Shown: piece by piece, positions 26,294 through 35,297 of the stretch
Layout: each line of letters starts with the position of its first letter
Position numbering within the stretch: the first letter of the stretch is position 1
NCBI RefSeq assembly: GCF_023555495.1
Contig: NZ_JALCZO010000004.1
Coordinates: 414,210 to 478,209 of the forward strand
Length of the DNA stretch: 64,000 bases
Direction: 5' to 3'
Source of the DNA: Polaribacter sp. Z022
GTDB taxonomy: Bacteria > Bacteroidota > Bacteroidia > Flavobacteriales > Flavobacteriaceae
Notes under the pieces: generated by a model
What the model saw: only the letters and a program-made list of their open reading frames with translations
Databases searched by the model: none
What the model was told of the DNA's origin: nothing
Translations under genes and position numbers: made by a program

Positions 26294-26839
26294 TTAATTA
26301 GCGTTTTGATAAACATAAACTTCTGTTGCTCCTAAACCATATTTTTTATAGGAAGCATCGTAAAATTTAATTGGATATTTACGTAATAGTCTATGGAGCT
26401 CAGATTTTAATACACCTTCTCCTACTCCATGAATAAAAACTATTTTAGAAATTCTTTTAGCTATAGCAAATTCTATTTTATTTTTTGCTGTATCTAATTG
26501 CAAGTTTAACATATCGTAATTATCCATATTTCTAGTAGATTTTACTAATTTATTTATATGCAAATCAACTTCTAAAATAACTTCCTTTTTTTCTTTTTTA
26601 AATAAACTTTTCTTAGGAGGATTTTGAGCAATTTTTTCATTTAAAATAGCATTGTTAATATCTGTAAATTTTGACAATTCATGTTGTTCAACATCAATTT
26701 TTACTAACTCTGAAGAATGAAATTTAAAAACCATTCCATCTGTAGTTTCTACAGAAATTTCATCATTAACAATATGAATAACAATACCTTTTAAAACATC
26801 ATCTAGAACAGCAACTTTATTTCCTATTTGTAAACACAT
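26294..26839 (-). CDS. DUF2027/Smr-domain protein
   Basis: A 181-residue protein. An N-terminal SH3-like beta region (GNKVAVLDDVLKGIVIHI) matches the Bacteroidota DUF2027 family, and the C-terminal Smr (small MutS-related) domain carries LDLH-like EVDLHINKL and the HGVGEGVLKSEL motif. Smr domains are nucleases or nucleic-acid binders. The C-terminus ends GLGATEVYVYQ, a usual Smr ending. Cotranscribed upstream of the cysteine desulfurase and divergent from the phosphatase gene. Confidence 0.9.
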   Translation of the reverse strand: MCLQIGNKVAVLDDVLKGIVIHIVNDEISVETTDGMVFKFHSSELVKIDVEQHELSKFTDINNAILNEKIAQNPPKKSLFKKEKKEVILEVDLHINKLVKSTRNMDNYDMLNLQLDTAKNKIEFAIAKRISKIVFIHGVGEGVLKSELHRLLRKYPIKFYDASYKKYGLGATEVYVYQNAN

Positions 26840-26878
26840 TCTTAACTTTGTATTAATTTATTTTGGTATTGATGGTAG

Positions 26879-26886
26879 TATCTTTG
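26879..26886 (+). promoter_or_regulatory. Promoter -7 element of the phosphatase gene
   Basis: TATCTTTG (TAnnTTTG) 15 bases before the ATG at 26902 leaves a leader of only about 8-10 bases and supports the downstream start. Confidence 0.6.
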
Positions 26887-26901
26887 TGCAAAAATAACAA
26901 G

Positions 26902-27534
26902 ATGAATTACACTTCAGCAATTTCTACTAAAAATTTCTTTATAAATGCATTTAATAACGCTACTTTAGATGTTAATAGAAAAGATTTACTTTTTAAAATT
27001 GCTAAAGAAATAAGTGTTGTTTACAAAAAAAATGAAGTTGTAAATTTAAATTTTATATGTACACACAACTCTAGAAGAAGTCAATTAGGGCAAGTATGGG
27101 GCTTCTTTGCTGCAGAGTTTTTTAATTTAAATATTAATAGTTTTTCTGGTGGAACAGAAATAACAGCTTTCTATAGAAATACTATAAAAACTTTACAAAA
27201 AGTTGGTTTTACTTTTCATTTAGATAATTTTTCTCATCAAAACCCTAAATACCTTATTTCTTTTGAAGGGTCTTCAAAATCTATTATTGGTTATTCTAAA
27301 AGATTTGATAACAAGGACAACAAAAAACCCTTTATAGCAATTACTACCTGTAATAATGCAGATAAAAATTGTCCTTTTATACCAGAGGCAATTAATAGAT
27401 TTCATCTACCTTTTGTAGACCCTAAATCTTATGATGGCACTAATTTACAAGACGAGTTTTATTTAAAAACAAATAGACAAATTGCTGCAGAAATTTATTA
27501 TATTTTTTCTGAAGTTAAGAGTTTTCTAAATTAA
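26902..27534 (+). CDS. Low-molecular-weight tyrosine phosphatase/arsenate-reductase-like protein
   Basis: A 210-residue cytosolic enzyme of the LMW-PTP fold. The P-loop nucleophile is Cys in NFICTHNSRRSQLGQ, a CX5R-type loop near residue 50, and the acid-loop Asp is in FVDPKSYDG near the C-terminus, so the catalytic set is complete. Many Flavobacteriaceae carry this protein outside any ars operon, and no arsenic genes are nearby. The start is at the ATG at 26902; a longer reading frame (26863) would begin before the promoter. The gene converges with ppk2, overlapping by 4 bases. Confidence 0.85.
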   Translation: MNYTSAISTKNFFINAFNNATLDVNRKDLLFKIAKEISVVYKKNEVVNLNFICTHNSRRSQLGQVWGFFAAEFFNLNINSFSGGTEITAFYRNTIKTLQKVGFTFHLDNFSHQNPKYLISFEGSSKSIIGYSKRFDNKDNKKPFIAITTCNNADKNCPFIPEAINRFHLPFVDPKSYDGTNLQDEFYLKTNRQIAAEIYYIFSEVKSFLN

Positions 27535-28310
27535 ATTTCTAAATTTTTATCGTATGGAATTCTATCTAAAATGTGATTAATCACATTTACACGAGCTTCT
27601 GTTTTTCTATTTGCTCTAATAATTTTCCAAGGAGACAACTCTGTATCAGTTTTAGCAAACATAGCTTTTTTATACTCAGTATATTCATCCCAAAAATCTT
27701 GAGCTTTTTCATCTAGCTTAGTCATTTTCCATTGTTTTAATGGATCACTTTTAATTTCAGCAAAACGTTTAGCTTGTTCTTTTTTAGAGATAGACATATA
27801 TATTTTTACTACATGAATTCCAGATTCTAAAATCATTCGTTCAAAATCATTTACTTGATTCATAAAAATATTATATTGTTCTGGAGTACAGAAACCATTT
27901 ACAGGTTCTATAACAGCTCTATTATACCAACTTCTGTCAAAAAACACAATTTCTCCTGCTTTTGGAAGTTGCTCAATATATCTTTGAAAATACCATTGAG
28001 TTTGCTCATCTTCTGTTGGTTTTGGTAAAGCTACAATACGCATATGACGTGGATTAATACGATCTGTTAACCTTCTAATTGCTCCACCTTTTCCTGCTGC
28101 ATCTCTTCCTTCAAAAATTACAATTATTCTTTCTTCTTTGTTAATTGCCCATGTTTGTAAACGAATCAACTCTACTTGTAATTTTTCTAATTTTTTTTGA
28201 TAATCTACATATCGAATTGCACGTTCAATATTTAAAGGTTTTTTAGACATTAGTGCTAACAACCCTTTTTTCGAATTTAATTTTCTTAAATTTTTTGGTG
28301 ATATTTCCAT
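27531..28310 (-). CDS. ppk2: Polyphosphate kinase 2 (second of a tandem pair)
   Basis: A 259-residue PPK2-family kinase that moves phosphate between polyphosphate and nucleoside di- or monophosphates. It has Walker A FEGRDAAGKGG, the lid/helix region INPRHMRIVALPKPTEDE and the Walker B FFDRSWYNRAVIEPV. It is a one-domain form. It lies 8 bases after the other PPK2 gene and clearly shares ancestry with it, but the N-terminus differs (the first 50 residues are shorter and more basic). The direction (GDP, ADP or AMP) cannot be read safely. Confidence 0.93.
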   Translation of the reverse strand: MEISPKNLRKLNSKKGLLALMSKKPLNIERAIRYVDYQKKLEKLQVELIRLQTWAINKEERIIVIFEGRDAAGKGGAIRRLTDRINPRHMRIVALPKPTEDEQTQWYFQRYIEQLPKAGEIVFFDRSWYNRAVIEPVNGFCTPEQYNIFMNQVNDFERMILESGIHVVKIYMSISKKEQAKRFAEIKSDPLKQWKMTKLDEKAQDFWDEYTEYKKAMFAKTDTELSPWKIIRANRKTEARVNVINHILDRIPYDKNLEI

Positions 28311-28317
28311 AGTAAAT

Positions 28318-29175
28318 TTAATCTATTTGAGTGTTAGATCTATAATAACGCATTACAACATTTGGATCTGGATTTAATACTGTTTTTGCCTCTTCTTTAC
28401 CTTCATAATCAAACTGAGATAAAACATGTCTTATTGCTTCTAACCTTGCTACTTTTTTATCATTTGTTTTAATCATCATCCAAGGACTGTAGGATGTGTG
28501 CGTTTTAGAAAACATTTCTTCTTTAAAGTGTGTATATCTATCCCAAAGAATTTGTCCTTGCTTATCTACAGGACTAAATTTCCATCTTTTTAAAGGGTTT
28601 TCTTTTCTTCCTTCAAAACGTTTTAATTGTTCTTCTTTTGTAATTGAAAGCCAAAATTTAATAATAATTACACCATCTTCATACATCATATGCTCAAACT
28701 CAGGTACTTGTACTAAAAACTCTTTGTATTGTTGGTCTGAACAAAATCCCATTACAGGTTCTACAACAGCTCTATTATACCAACTTCTATCAAAAAATAC
28801 AATTTCACCAGGGTTTGGTAACTCTTTAATATATCTTTGAAAATACCATTGTCCTTTTTCTATTTCTGTAGGTTTGTTTAAGGCTACTAATCTACTAGAA
28901 CGTGGATTTAGATGCTCCATAAATCTACGAATATTCCCTCCTTTTCCTGCTGCATCTCTTCCTTCAAAAATTATAGCAACACGTTTATTATTGTTAGATA
29001 TCCATCTTTGTAACTTAACAAGTTCTATTTGAAGTAACCTTAGCTCTTCATTATATAAAATTGTTTCTTTAACTTTCTTACATGCAGTATTTTTCTCTTT
29101 AATTAGAGCGAATAAATCTTCATTATTCTTAGCATTTTGAAAGTCTTCTGAACTTAATCCTTCTTTAGTCTCCAT
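28318..29175 (-). CDS. ppk2: Polyphosphate kinase 2 (first of a tandem pair)
   Basis: A 285-residue PPK2 kinase with the same motifs as its downstream neighbour: FEGRDAAGKGGNIRRFMEHL, NPRSSRLVALNKPTE and FFDRSWYNRAVVEPVMGF. It carries a longer N-terminal helix region and an extended C-terminus (EEAKTVLNPDPNVVMRYY). The two genes probably form one operon. Two differing copies suggest different nucleotide preferences, but this is inference. The upstream spacer is shared with the divergent LpxR-like gene. Confidence 0.93.
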   Translation of the reverse strand: METKEGLSSEDFQNAKNNEDLFALIKEKNTACKKVKETILYNEELRLLQIELVKLQRWISNNNKRVAIIFEGRDAAGKGGNIRRFMEHLNPRSSRLVALNKPTEIEKGQWYFQRYIKELPNPGEIVFFDRSWYNRAVVEPVMGFCSDQQYKEFLVQVPEFEHMMYEDGVIIIKFWLSITKEEQLKRFEGRKENPLKRWKFSPVDKQGQILWDRYTHFKEEMFSKTHTSYSPWMMIKTNDKKVARLEAIRHVLSQFDYEGKEEAKTVLNPDPNVVMRYYRSNTQID

Positions 29176-29255
29176 TAATTTATTTTGCTTGCTCTAAAAT
29201 AACTACTTTTTTGTTAGAAAGCAATAAAAAAATCATCATTTTACCTAAGTTCTTT

Positions 29256-29263
29256 TATATTTG
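29256..29263 (+). promoter_or_regulatory. Promoter -7 element of the LpxR-like gene
   Basis: TATATTTG ends 6 bases before the ATG at 29270, so the mRNA would begin at or next to the start codon (leaderless). Confidence 0.6.
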
Positions 29264-29269
29264 CTTGTT

Positions 29270-30220
29270 ATGAAAAAAATCATCTTTATTCTTTTCTTAT
29301 TTGTTTCTTCATTTATTATTTCTCAAGAAAAATTTTCTAAAGAAATAAGTTTTATTACAGATAATGATTTATATGTTTCTGTTGTTAGAGATCGTTATTA
29401 TACAAGTGGTATTTTTTTAAGTTATAAATACCTATCTAAAAACAAAAAAGAATCTTTAGAGAAAAAAATATTAGAATGGCAATTAAGACAAGAAATGTAT
29501 ACTCCATACAAATCTACCATAACTAACATTTTACAACATGACAGACCTTTTGCTGGCTATTTATATGGAAGTTATGGCGTAAATAGAATTTATAAAAATG
29601 AACAAATTTTTAACACATCTGTTCAGTTTGGTGTTATAGGCCCTAATGCATTTGCCAAAGAAGTTCAACAATTTATACATGATATCTATGGTTTTAAAAA
29701 AGCGGAAGGTTGGCAATATCAAATAAAGAATTCTTTAGCGCTAAATTTTAACACAAAATATATAAAACCAATTTTTAAATCTAAAAATAATTCTTTTGAT
29801 TTATTTTGGAAAAACGACTTAAACTTAGGTACAGTTTATACAAATGCATCATCTGGTTTTTATTCTAGAATAGGTTTTAAACCTTTAAAAAAAATTACAA
29901 ATTCTATAGCTTTTAATACAAATTTAAACAATGAACAAAATAATACGTTTAGAGAAATAGAATCGTTTTTCTACATAAATCCAATGATTAAATATGTGGT
30001 TTATGATGCAACAATACAAGGTAGTTTTTTAAATAAAACAAGTTTAGTTACAAAAGATGTAATGCCTTTTGTTTTTGATATTGAATTTGGAATTAAATTT
30101 ACAGCTAAACGTTTTAATTTTGGATATGCATTTATATACAACACAAGCGAATCTAAAGATTTAAGATATACTTACGGACATAAATACGGAACAATCTCTA
30201 TTAACTATTTATTACGTTAA
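29270..30220 (+). CDS. LpxR-like lipid A deacylase family (DUF2219) outer-membrane protein
   Basis: A 316-residue exported barrel; the signal peptide ends FIISQ. LpxR removes the 3'-acyloxyacyl chain of lipid A in the outer leaflet of the outer membrane. The family hallmark is the N-terminal FITDNDLYVSVVRDRYYTSGIFLSY (here cited in parts: NDLY, DRYYTSG), followed by HDRPFAGYLYGSYG. The last strand ends aromatic-rich (YGTISINYLL). The start is the ATG after the promoter; a TTG nine bases upstream is unlikely. It ends on an overlap with the helicase gene. Confidence 0.85.
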   Translation: MKKIIFILFLFVSSFIISQEKFSKEISFITDNDLYVSVVRDRYYTSGIFLSYKYLSKNKKESLEKKILEWQLRQEMYTPYKSTITNILQHDRPFAGYLYGSYGVNRIYKNEQIFNTSVQFGVIGPNAFAKEVQQFIHDIYGFKKAEGWQYQIKNSLALNFNTKYIKPIFKSKNNSFDLFWKNDLNLGTVYTNASSGFYSRIGFKPLKKITNSIAFNTNLNNEQNNTFREIESFFYINPMIKYVVYDATIQGSFLNKTSLVTKDVMPFVFDIEFGIKFTAKRFNFGYAFIYNTSESKDLRYTYGHKYGTISINYLLR

Positions 30221-31641
30221 TCATTAAAAAACTCTTCTTTAAAACCAATTAAATATAGTTTTTCTTGTGCTCTTGTTAAAGCTGTATATAACCACCTATA
30301 ATACTCTCTAGAAACTCCTTCTAGTAAATATGGTTGTTCTATAAAAACAGTATTCCATTGTCCTCCTTGAGATTTATGACAAGTCATAGAATACGAAAAT
30401 TTTACTTGCAATGCATTAAAAAATATATTCTTTTTTATTGCTAAAAACTGTTTGTACTTAGATTTTTCATCTGCATAATCTTCTTTAACTGCTTGATATA
30501 GTTTATTAGATTCTTCATAAGTTAAAGATGGAGTTTCACTTGTTAAAGTATCTAATAAAAGAACGGTTTCAAAAGGTTGCATATCTGGATAATCTATCAT
30601 TCTAACCTCAACCTCAGCAAACTTAAAACCATATAATTCTTTAATTGAAAATATTTTTAAGACTTCGCAAATGTCTCCATTAGCAATAAAACCAGCTGCA
30701 GAATTTTCTTTTAGCCAAAAATAGTTGTTCTTAACAACCATAATATAATCTCCAGCAGAAATTTCATTTTCTTGCCCTCGAATTTTCATTCTAATTTGTT
30801 GATTATATTGATTAGCTCGTTTATTAGAACGAACAATAAAAGCTGTATCTTCTACTCCTTCATTGTCATAAGCAGTAACTAAAGCATCTTCTATATCATA
30901 ACCATCTTCTAATCTTACAATATCTGGAAAATCAATATCAAACTTAAAATTTGTTGCATCATTCTGTATCATTAACCTTAATAAAGTAGCGTTTGCTAAA
31001 ATCCCAGAGTTTTCATGCTGACGCATTACTTCATCTAACTCAATTTCAGTTACATTTTTTTGATACTCATATATTAAAGTATCTTGTTCTAATGCTGGAC
31101 TAATATCTAATTTTACAGGCGGTAATTGAGCTGTATCTCCAATAAATATTAATTTACATTGATGACCAGAATATACGTATCTAATTAAATCATCTAATAA
31201 AGAACTAGATTCAAATAATTTTTGATTTTGTCTTCCATCTGGAATCATTGATGCTTCATCAACAATAAAAACCGTATTTCTATGCTTATTTGGTTGTAAA
31301 ACAAATTCTACAGAACCATTAGATTGTTTTTTAGGAAAATATATCTTTTTATGAATTGTAAAAGCTGGTTTTTTAGCATAAACAGAAATTACTTTAGCTG
31401 CTCTTCCTGTTGGTGCCAACAATACTGCTTTTTTTCCTGCAGACCACAAACTATTAACATATGCACTAATTGTTGTTGTTTTTCCAGTACCTGCATAACC
31501 TTTTAATAAAAATAAGGCCTCTTTATCATCTGTAAAAGTAAAATCACTTAAAAATCGTAAAAGTTCATTTTGCCTTAAAGTTGGGGTAAAACGGAACTTT
31601 TGAAGCAATTTTTGGTAAAATTCTGATGTTTTTTTTATCAT
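30217..31641 (-). CDS. RecD-like ATP-dependent DNA helicase
   Basis: A superfamily 1B helicase of 474 residues, without RecBC partners, so probably a stand-alone RecD-like or Dda-like 5'-3' helicase. Motifs seen: KGYAGTGKTTTISAYV (I), LLAPTGRAAKV (Ia), VFIVDEASMIPD (II), FIGDTAQLPPV (III), and CHKSQGGQWNTVF with YTALTRAQEKLYL at the C-terminus (V/VI, UvrD_C2). I chose the ATG at 31641; a longer frame to 31788 would pass through the promoter of the divergent gene and adds low-complexity hydrophobic sequence. Confidence 0.9.
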   Translation of the reverse strand: MIKKTSEFYQKLLQKFRFTPTLRQNELLRFLSDFTFTDDKEALFLLKGYAGTGKTTTISAYVNSLWSAGKKAVLLAPTGRAAKVISVYAKKPAFTIHKKIYFPKKQSNGSVEFVLQPNKHRNTVFIVDEASMIPDGRQNQKLFESSSLLDDLIRYVYSGHQCKLIFIGDTAQLPPVKLDISPALEQDTLIYEYQKNVTEIELDEVMRQHENSGILANATLLRLMIQNDATNFKFDIDFPDIVRLEDGYDIEDALVTAYDNEGVEDTAFIVRSNKRANQYNQQIRMKIRGQENEISAGDYIMVVKNNYFWLKENSAAGFIANGDICEVLKIFSIKELYGFKFAEVEVRMIDYPDMQPFETVLLLDTLTSETPSLTYEESNKLYQAVKEDYADEKSKYKQFLAIKKNIFFNALQVKFSYSMTCHKSQGGQWNTVFIEQPYLLEGVSREYYRWLYTALTRAQEKLYLIGFKEEFFND

Positions 31642-31708
31642 AAAAAAATTAATGTAACAAAGATACATTGATTTGCTCTTAAAAATTTTTATCATTAAAA
31701 AAAAATTG

Positions 31709-31716
31709 TAAATTTG
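31709..31716 (+). promoter_or_regulatory. Promoter -7 element for the 31746-33812 operon
   Basis: TAAATTTG (TAnnTTTG) 29 bases before the ATG at 31746. Confidence 0.55.
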
Positions 31717-31745
31717 CTTGAGACTATTAAAAAATATAATAAAAA

Positions 31746-32480
31746 ATGGGATTACTTGGAATGATTTTGGCAGCTGTTGTAGTTGCAATACTTTTAGCTA
31801 TTATTATAGTTAAATATTTACCATTAAAACTAAAATGGCTTGCCTCAGTTTTACTTTTAGCTTTAACAGTGTTTTTAGTTTATAAAATTTATTATGGTAT
31901 TATGCAGCCAATAATCTTCAACAAAGAAAAGGTTACAAAATATAGTAAAGTAATTAAAAATTTAAAGATTATTAGAGATGCAGAAGTTAAGCATTTTGAG
32001 GTTACTGGAAAATATACTAATAACAAAACTAGCTTAATTCAATTTATTGATACTGCTCAATTAGCATTAACAGAAACTAAAACTATTGTAGAAAAAGAAG
32101 ATAGAGGTGGTGGAGTTGTAATTGATGTAGAAAAAAGAATTACAGATACTATTGGATACGAACCTGTAGCTAAATACTTTAAGGGTAAAGACTACAAAAA
32201 CATGTTTAAAGTTCCTGGTGTAGCTGGTAAAGAATTTGATATTGAGATTGGAACTGTAGAAAAAGTACAAGGTTTAGTTGTACCAACTTTCTTTGTGAAA
32301 ACAGAAAAAGCAGGAATCTTAAAAGGAATGGATGAGTCTTTAATTAAACAAGAATTAGAAGCTGTTGCAACTGACCAAATTAAAGGTGAGTTTGTTTCTG
32401 TTGGTTCTTTAGATGAAGTTACTACTGGTGGTAACTGGCCTCCATCATATGACAAAAAAGACGGTGATAAAAAAGAATAG
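31746..32480 (+). CDS. Membrane-anchored hypothetical protein, Flavobacterial conserved type
   Basis: A 244-residue protein: two hydrophobic helices at about residues 5-25 and 30-52, then a soluble domain. The domain start resembles pilin-like proteins in that a helix leads to KYSKVIKNLKIIRDAEVKHFEVTGKY, but I see no prepilin cleavage site. The C-terminus is polar and repeats Asp/Lys (YDKKDGDKKE). It is the first gene of an apparent operon with DUF3822 and rsmD. Function is unknown. Confidence 0.72.
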   Translation: MGLLGMILAAVVVAILLAIIIVKYLPLKLKWLASVLLLALTVFLVYKIYYGIMQPIIFNKEKVTKYSKVIKNLKIIRDAEVKHFEVTGKYTNNKTSLIQFIDTAQLALTETKTIVEKEDRGGGVVIDVEKRITDTIGYEPVAKYFKGKDYKNMFKVPGVAGKEFDIEIGTVEKVQGLVVPTFFVKTEKAGILKGMDESLIKQELEAVATDQIKGEFVSVGSLDEVTTGGNWPPSYDKKDGDKKE

Positions 32481-33279
32481 TAATATTATTTTATCAGACA
32501 CAAAAGATACAAAGTTATCCATCCAATTTAATTTGGATGGATTTTCTTTTTGTATAACAAATACAAAGGAAACTATATACTTTGCAGAATATATTTTTGA
32601 AGAAACACTAGTTACTCCAGAAAATTTATTATCTAAAATTGAAGAAATATTTAAAACGGATACTGTTTTACAAAAAGATTTTTCTTCTGTTTTAGTAATA
32701 CATCAAAGTAACTTATTCACTTTAGTACCTAATGCTTATTTTAATAAAGATAAATTATCAGAATATCTTAATTATAATATAAAAACATTGGCAACAGATT
32801 ATATTGCTTTTGATGATATTGATACCATAAGTGCAAAAAACATCTATGTTCCTTATATAAATATCAATAACTATTTATTTCAGAATTTTGGTGAATTTAA
32901 ATATGAACATCATTTAACTGTTTTAATAGAAAAATTAATAAACATAAATGATTCTGAAAAGAAAAAAGTTTTTGTAAACGTTGGTAAAAATAATTTTGAT
33001 ATTATTGTTTTACAGAACAAACAATTAATACTTGCTAACTCTTTTAGTTTTGAAACAAAAGAAGATTTTATATATTATATCTTATTTACTTTTGAACAAT
33101 TAAAATTAAACGTAGAAGAAATAGAATTGTATTTTACAGGAGCTATTGAAAAAGAATCAGAAATATATACAATTACATACCAATACATTAGAAATGTTTT
33201 CTTTTTAGAAAGTAAAAACAACATATTTAATCATTTAAATACTTCTAAACACTCTAATTATATACTTTTAGGAACATGA
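32449..33279 (+). CDS. DUF3822 family protein
   Basis: A protein of about 276 residues matching DUF3822, a Bacteroidota family with an actin/RNase-H-like fold usually next to rsmD. KLSIQFNLDGFSFCI near the N-terminus and KKVFVNVGKNNFDIIVLQ further on fit the two-lobe pattern. The start is set at the ATG at 32449, overlapping the upstream gene by 32 bases; a GTG at 32464 is an alternative. The rsmD start overlaps its stop by four bases. Confidence 0.8.
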   Translation: MTKKTVIKKNSNIILSDTKDTKLSIQFNLDGFSFCITNTKETIYFAEYIFEETLVTPENLLSKIEEIFKTDTVLQKDFSSVLVIHQSNLFTLVPNAYFNKDKLSEYLNYNIKTLATDYIAFDDIDTISAKNIYVPYININNYLFQNFGEFKYEHHLTVLIEKLININDSEKKKVFVNVGKNNFDIIVLQNKQLILANSFSFETKEDFIYYILFTFEQLKLNVEEIELYFTGAIEKESEIYTITYQYIRNVFFLESKNNIFNHLNTSKHSNYILLGT

Positions 33280-33812
33280 GAATAATTTCTGGTAAATACA
33301 AAAGTAGACGTTTAAAAGCGCCTAAAAACTTACCTGTTCGTCCAACAACAGATATGGCAAAAGAATCATTATTTAATATTTTAAATAACACCTATTATTT
33401 TGATAGCATTTCTGTTATAGATTTATTTGCAGGTACAGGTAATATCAGTTATGAGTTTGCTTCTAGAGGTACTAAAACTATTTATGCTATAGATGCTAAT
33501 TTTGGTTGTATAAAATATATAAACTCAATTGCTAAAGAACTAGAATTACCTATAAACACTTACAAAAGTGATGTGTATAAATTTTTAGAAAAAACATCTA
33601 TAAATGCAGATGTTATTTTTGCAGATCCACCTTATGATTTTGAAGAAGAACAATTTTTAAAAATTGTTGATTTAGTATTCAATAAAAAACTCCTTACTGA
33701 AGAAGGAGTTTTAATTGTAGAACACTCTAAACATACAGATTTATCTTCGCATAAAAACCATAGCTATGACAAACGATATGGAGGGAATGTGTTTAGTTTT
33801 TTTGAATATTAA
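33276..33812 (+). CDS. rsmD: 16S rRNA (guanine966-N2)-methyltransferase
   Basis: RsmD methylates G966 of 16S rRNA in the assembling small subunit. The 178 residues carry MRIISGKYKSRRL and RPTTDMAKESLFNIL at the start (substrate loop), the SAM motif VIDLFAGTGNISYE, and the catalytic FADPPYDF (DPPY). Length and order match the family. It is translationally coupled to the DUF3822 gene. Confidence 0.95.
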   Translation: MRIISGKYKSRRLKAPKNLPVRPTTDMAKESLFNILNNTYYFDSISVIDLFAGTGNISYEFASRGTKTIYAIDANFGCIKYINSIAKELELPINTYKSDVYKFLEKTSINADVIFADPPYDFEEEQFLKIVDLVFNKKLLTEEGVLIVEHSKHTDLSSHKNHSYDKRYGGNVFSFFEY

Positions 33813-33818
33813 TAATTT

Positions 33819-34244
33819 TTAATTCTTAGTTTTATCTAAATATTCTTGAGATTTTCTTTTTAACTCTGTCATTAATTCCGAAGGTAATTTTTTAGCACAT
33901 TCAATAAAATATTTTTGATACTTATTGTTATTAGACATATAAATATCAAACAACACTCCATCTTGTTTTTTATCCATTAACTTTAAAATTTCTGTTACTA
34001 TTTTTCTTCCTGATTCTTTATTTTTAAAGCCAGAACAAACTTTTGCCATAGAATTATAAAAAGTAACAAAACATTCTACATCATCACAAGCATTAATCTT
34101 GTTCATTATTTTTGTAGCCAAATCATTAGTATCTACTTTAGTATTAGTAGTATTATTTACATGTACAGCATCTCCACCTTCAGATTGTGCATTAGAATTA
34201 AAGGAAATAAAAAAAAACATTAATAAAGCGCATAAAATTTTCAT
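33819..34244 (-). CDS. Exported hypothetical protein
   Basis: A 141-residue protein with the signal peptide MKILCALLMFFFISFNSNAQ. The mature part is helical and polar. It contains two cysteine-bearing elements (NACDDVECFVTFYNSMAKVC and YFIECAKKL) that may form disulfides. The helix pattern suggests a small periplasmic helical bundle; I do not recognise a family. I start at the ATG at 34244, right before the signal peptide; a longer frame to 34307 is unlikely because it would run into the terminator of the upstream operon. Convergent with rsmD, 6 bases apart. Confidence 0.65.
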   Translation of the reverse strand: MKILCALLMFFFISFNSNAQSEGGDAVHVNNTTNTKVDTNDLATKIMNKINACDDVECFVTFYNSMAKVCSGFKNKESGRKIVTEILKLMDKKQDGVLFDIYMSNNNKYQKYFIECAKKLPSELMTELKRKSQEYLDKTKN

Positions 34245-34294
34245 AATTATAGGTTTAAGGTTACAACACAAAGTTGAGTAAAAACAAACGCATA

Positions 34295-34325
34295 AAAAAT
34301 ACGGCATTTGCCGTATTTTTAATTT
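34295..34325 (-). terminator. Terminator of the MoxR/PPIase operon
   Basis: A perfect 11-bp stem AAAAATACGGC / GCCGTATTTTT with an ATTT loop, located after the moxR stop on the minus strand. Confidence 0.85.
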
Positions 34326-34343
34326 TTACTACATTAAAACTCT

Positions 34344-35297
34344 CTAAAGCAAAGAGTTAATAATATCTTTTATGGTAACTCCCTCTGCCTCTGCTTTGTA
34401 ATTTTTTACAATTCTATGAGATAAAATAGGAATAGCAACTGCCTTAACATCTTCTATATCTGGAGAAAACTTTCCATTTACTGCTGCATGTGCTTTGGCT
34501 GCTAAAATTAAATTTTGTGATGCTCTTGGTCCTGCTCCCCAATCTAAATAAGATTTTACTAAATCTGTAGCTTCTTTAGATTTTGGTCTTGTTTTACCAA
34601 CCAAACCAACTGCATATTCTATTACATTATCTGCAACTGGTATTTTACGAATCAACTTTTGTACTTCAATAATTTCTTTAGCAGAAAATAAAGAATTTAT
34701 AGATTCTACTACATTACTTGTTGTACTTTTTACAACTTCTACTTCTTCTTTAAAAGAAGGATATTCTAAATATATAGAAAACATAAACCTATCTAATTGA
34801 GCTTCTGGTAAAGGATAAGTACCTTCTTGCTCAATAGGATTTTGAGTTGCCAATACAAAAAATGGTAAATCTAATTTATAATGATTTCCAGAAACAGTTA
34901 CAGAGCGTTCTTGCATTGCTTCTAGAAGTGCAGCTTGTGTTTTTGGTGGAGTTCTATTAATCTCGTCTGCAAGAATTATATTTGAAAAAATAGGTCCTTT
35001 TATAAATTTAAAGTGTCTATTCTCATCTAAAATTTCGCTTCCTAAGATATCTGAAGGCATTAAATCTGGAGTAAACTGAATTCTTTTAAAATTCAATCCT
35101 AAAGCATCAGAAATAGTATTTACCAATAAGGTTTTTGCTAAACCAGGTACACCTACTAAAAGAGAATGACCTCCACAAAAAATTGATAATAAAGTAAAGT
35201 TTACAGCTTCATGCTGACCAATAATTACTTTACCAATTTCTTTTTTTAGTGCGTTATATTTTTCTACTAAATCTTTTACAGCTTTAACGTCAGACAT
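34344..35297 (-). CDS. MoxR family AAA+ ATPase
   Basis: A 317-residue chaperone-like ATPase. The motifs are GVPGLAKTLLV (Walker A), IILADEINRTPPKTQAALLEAMQE (Walker B, sensor region) and FVLATQNPIEQEGTYPLPEAQLDRF (sensor 1 and Arg finger area). MoxR proteins usually act on a VWA-domain partner and a DUF58 protein encoded just downstream. Here the downstream genes are different (an exported helical protein on the same strand), so this is an orphan MoxR in this window. It is the last gene of the operon with the PPIase genes, starting one base after the upstream stop. Confidence 0.93.
   Translation of the reverse strand: MSDVKAVKDLVEKYNALKKEIGKVIIGQHEAVNFTLLSIFCGGHSLLVGVPGLAKTLLVNTISDALGLNFKRIQFTPDLMPSDILGSEILDENRHFKFIKGPIFSNIILADEINRTPPKTQAALLEAMQERSVTVSGNHYKLDLPFFVLATQNPIEQEGTYPLPEAQLDRFMFSIYLEYPSFKEEVEVVKSTTSNVVESINSLFSAKEIIEVQKLIRKIPVADNVIEYAVGLVGKTRPKSKEATDLVKSYLDWGAGPRASQNLILAAKAHAAVNGKFSPDIEDVKAVAIPILSHRIVKNYKAEAEGVTIKDIINSLL

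Noticed and set aside
31642..31788. N-terminal extension of the RecD-like helicase (49 residues)
   Set aside because: It is hydrophobic, poorly conserved-looking, crosses the divergent promoter at 31709, and the internal ATG gives a natural N-terminus.
34344..35297. Full MoxR/VWA/DUF58 operon
   Set aside because: The usual DUF58 and VWA partners are absent; the downstream gene is an unrelated exported protein behind a terminator.
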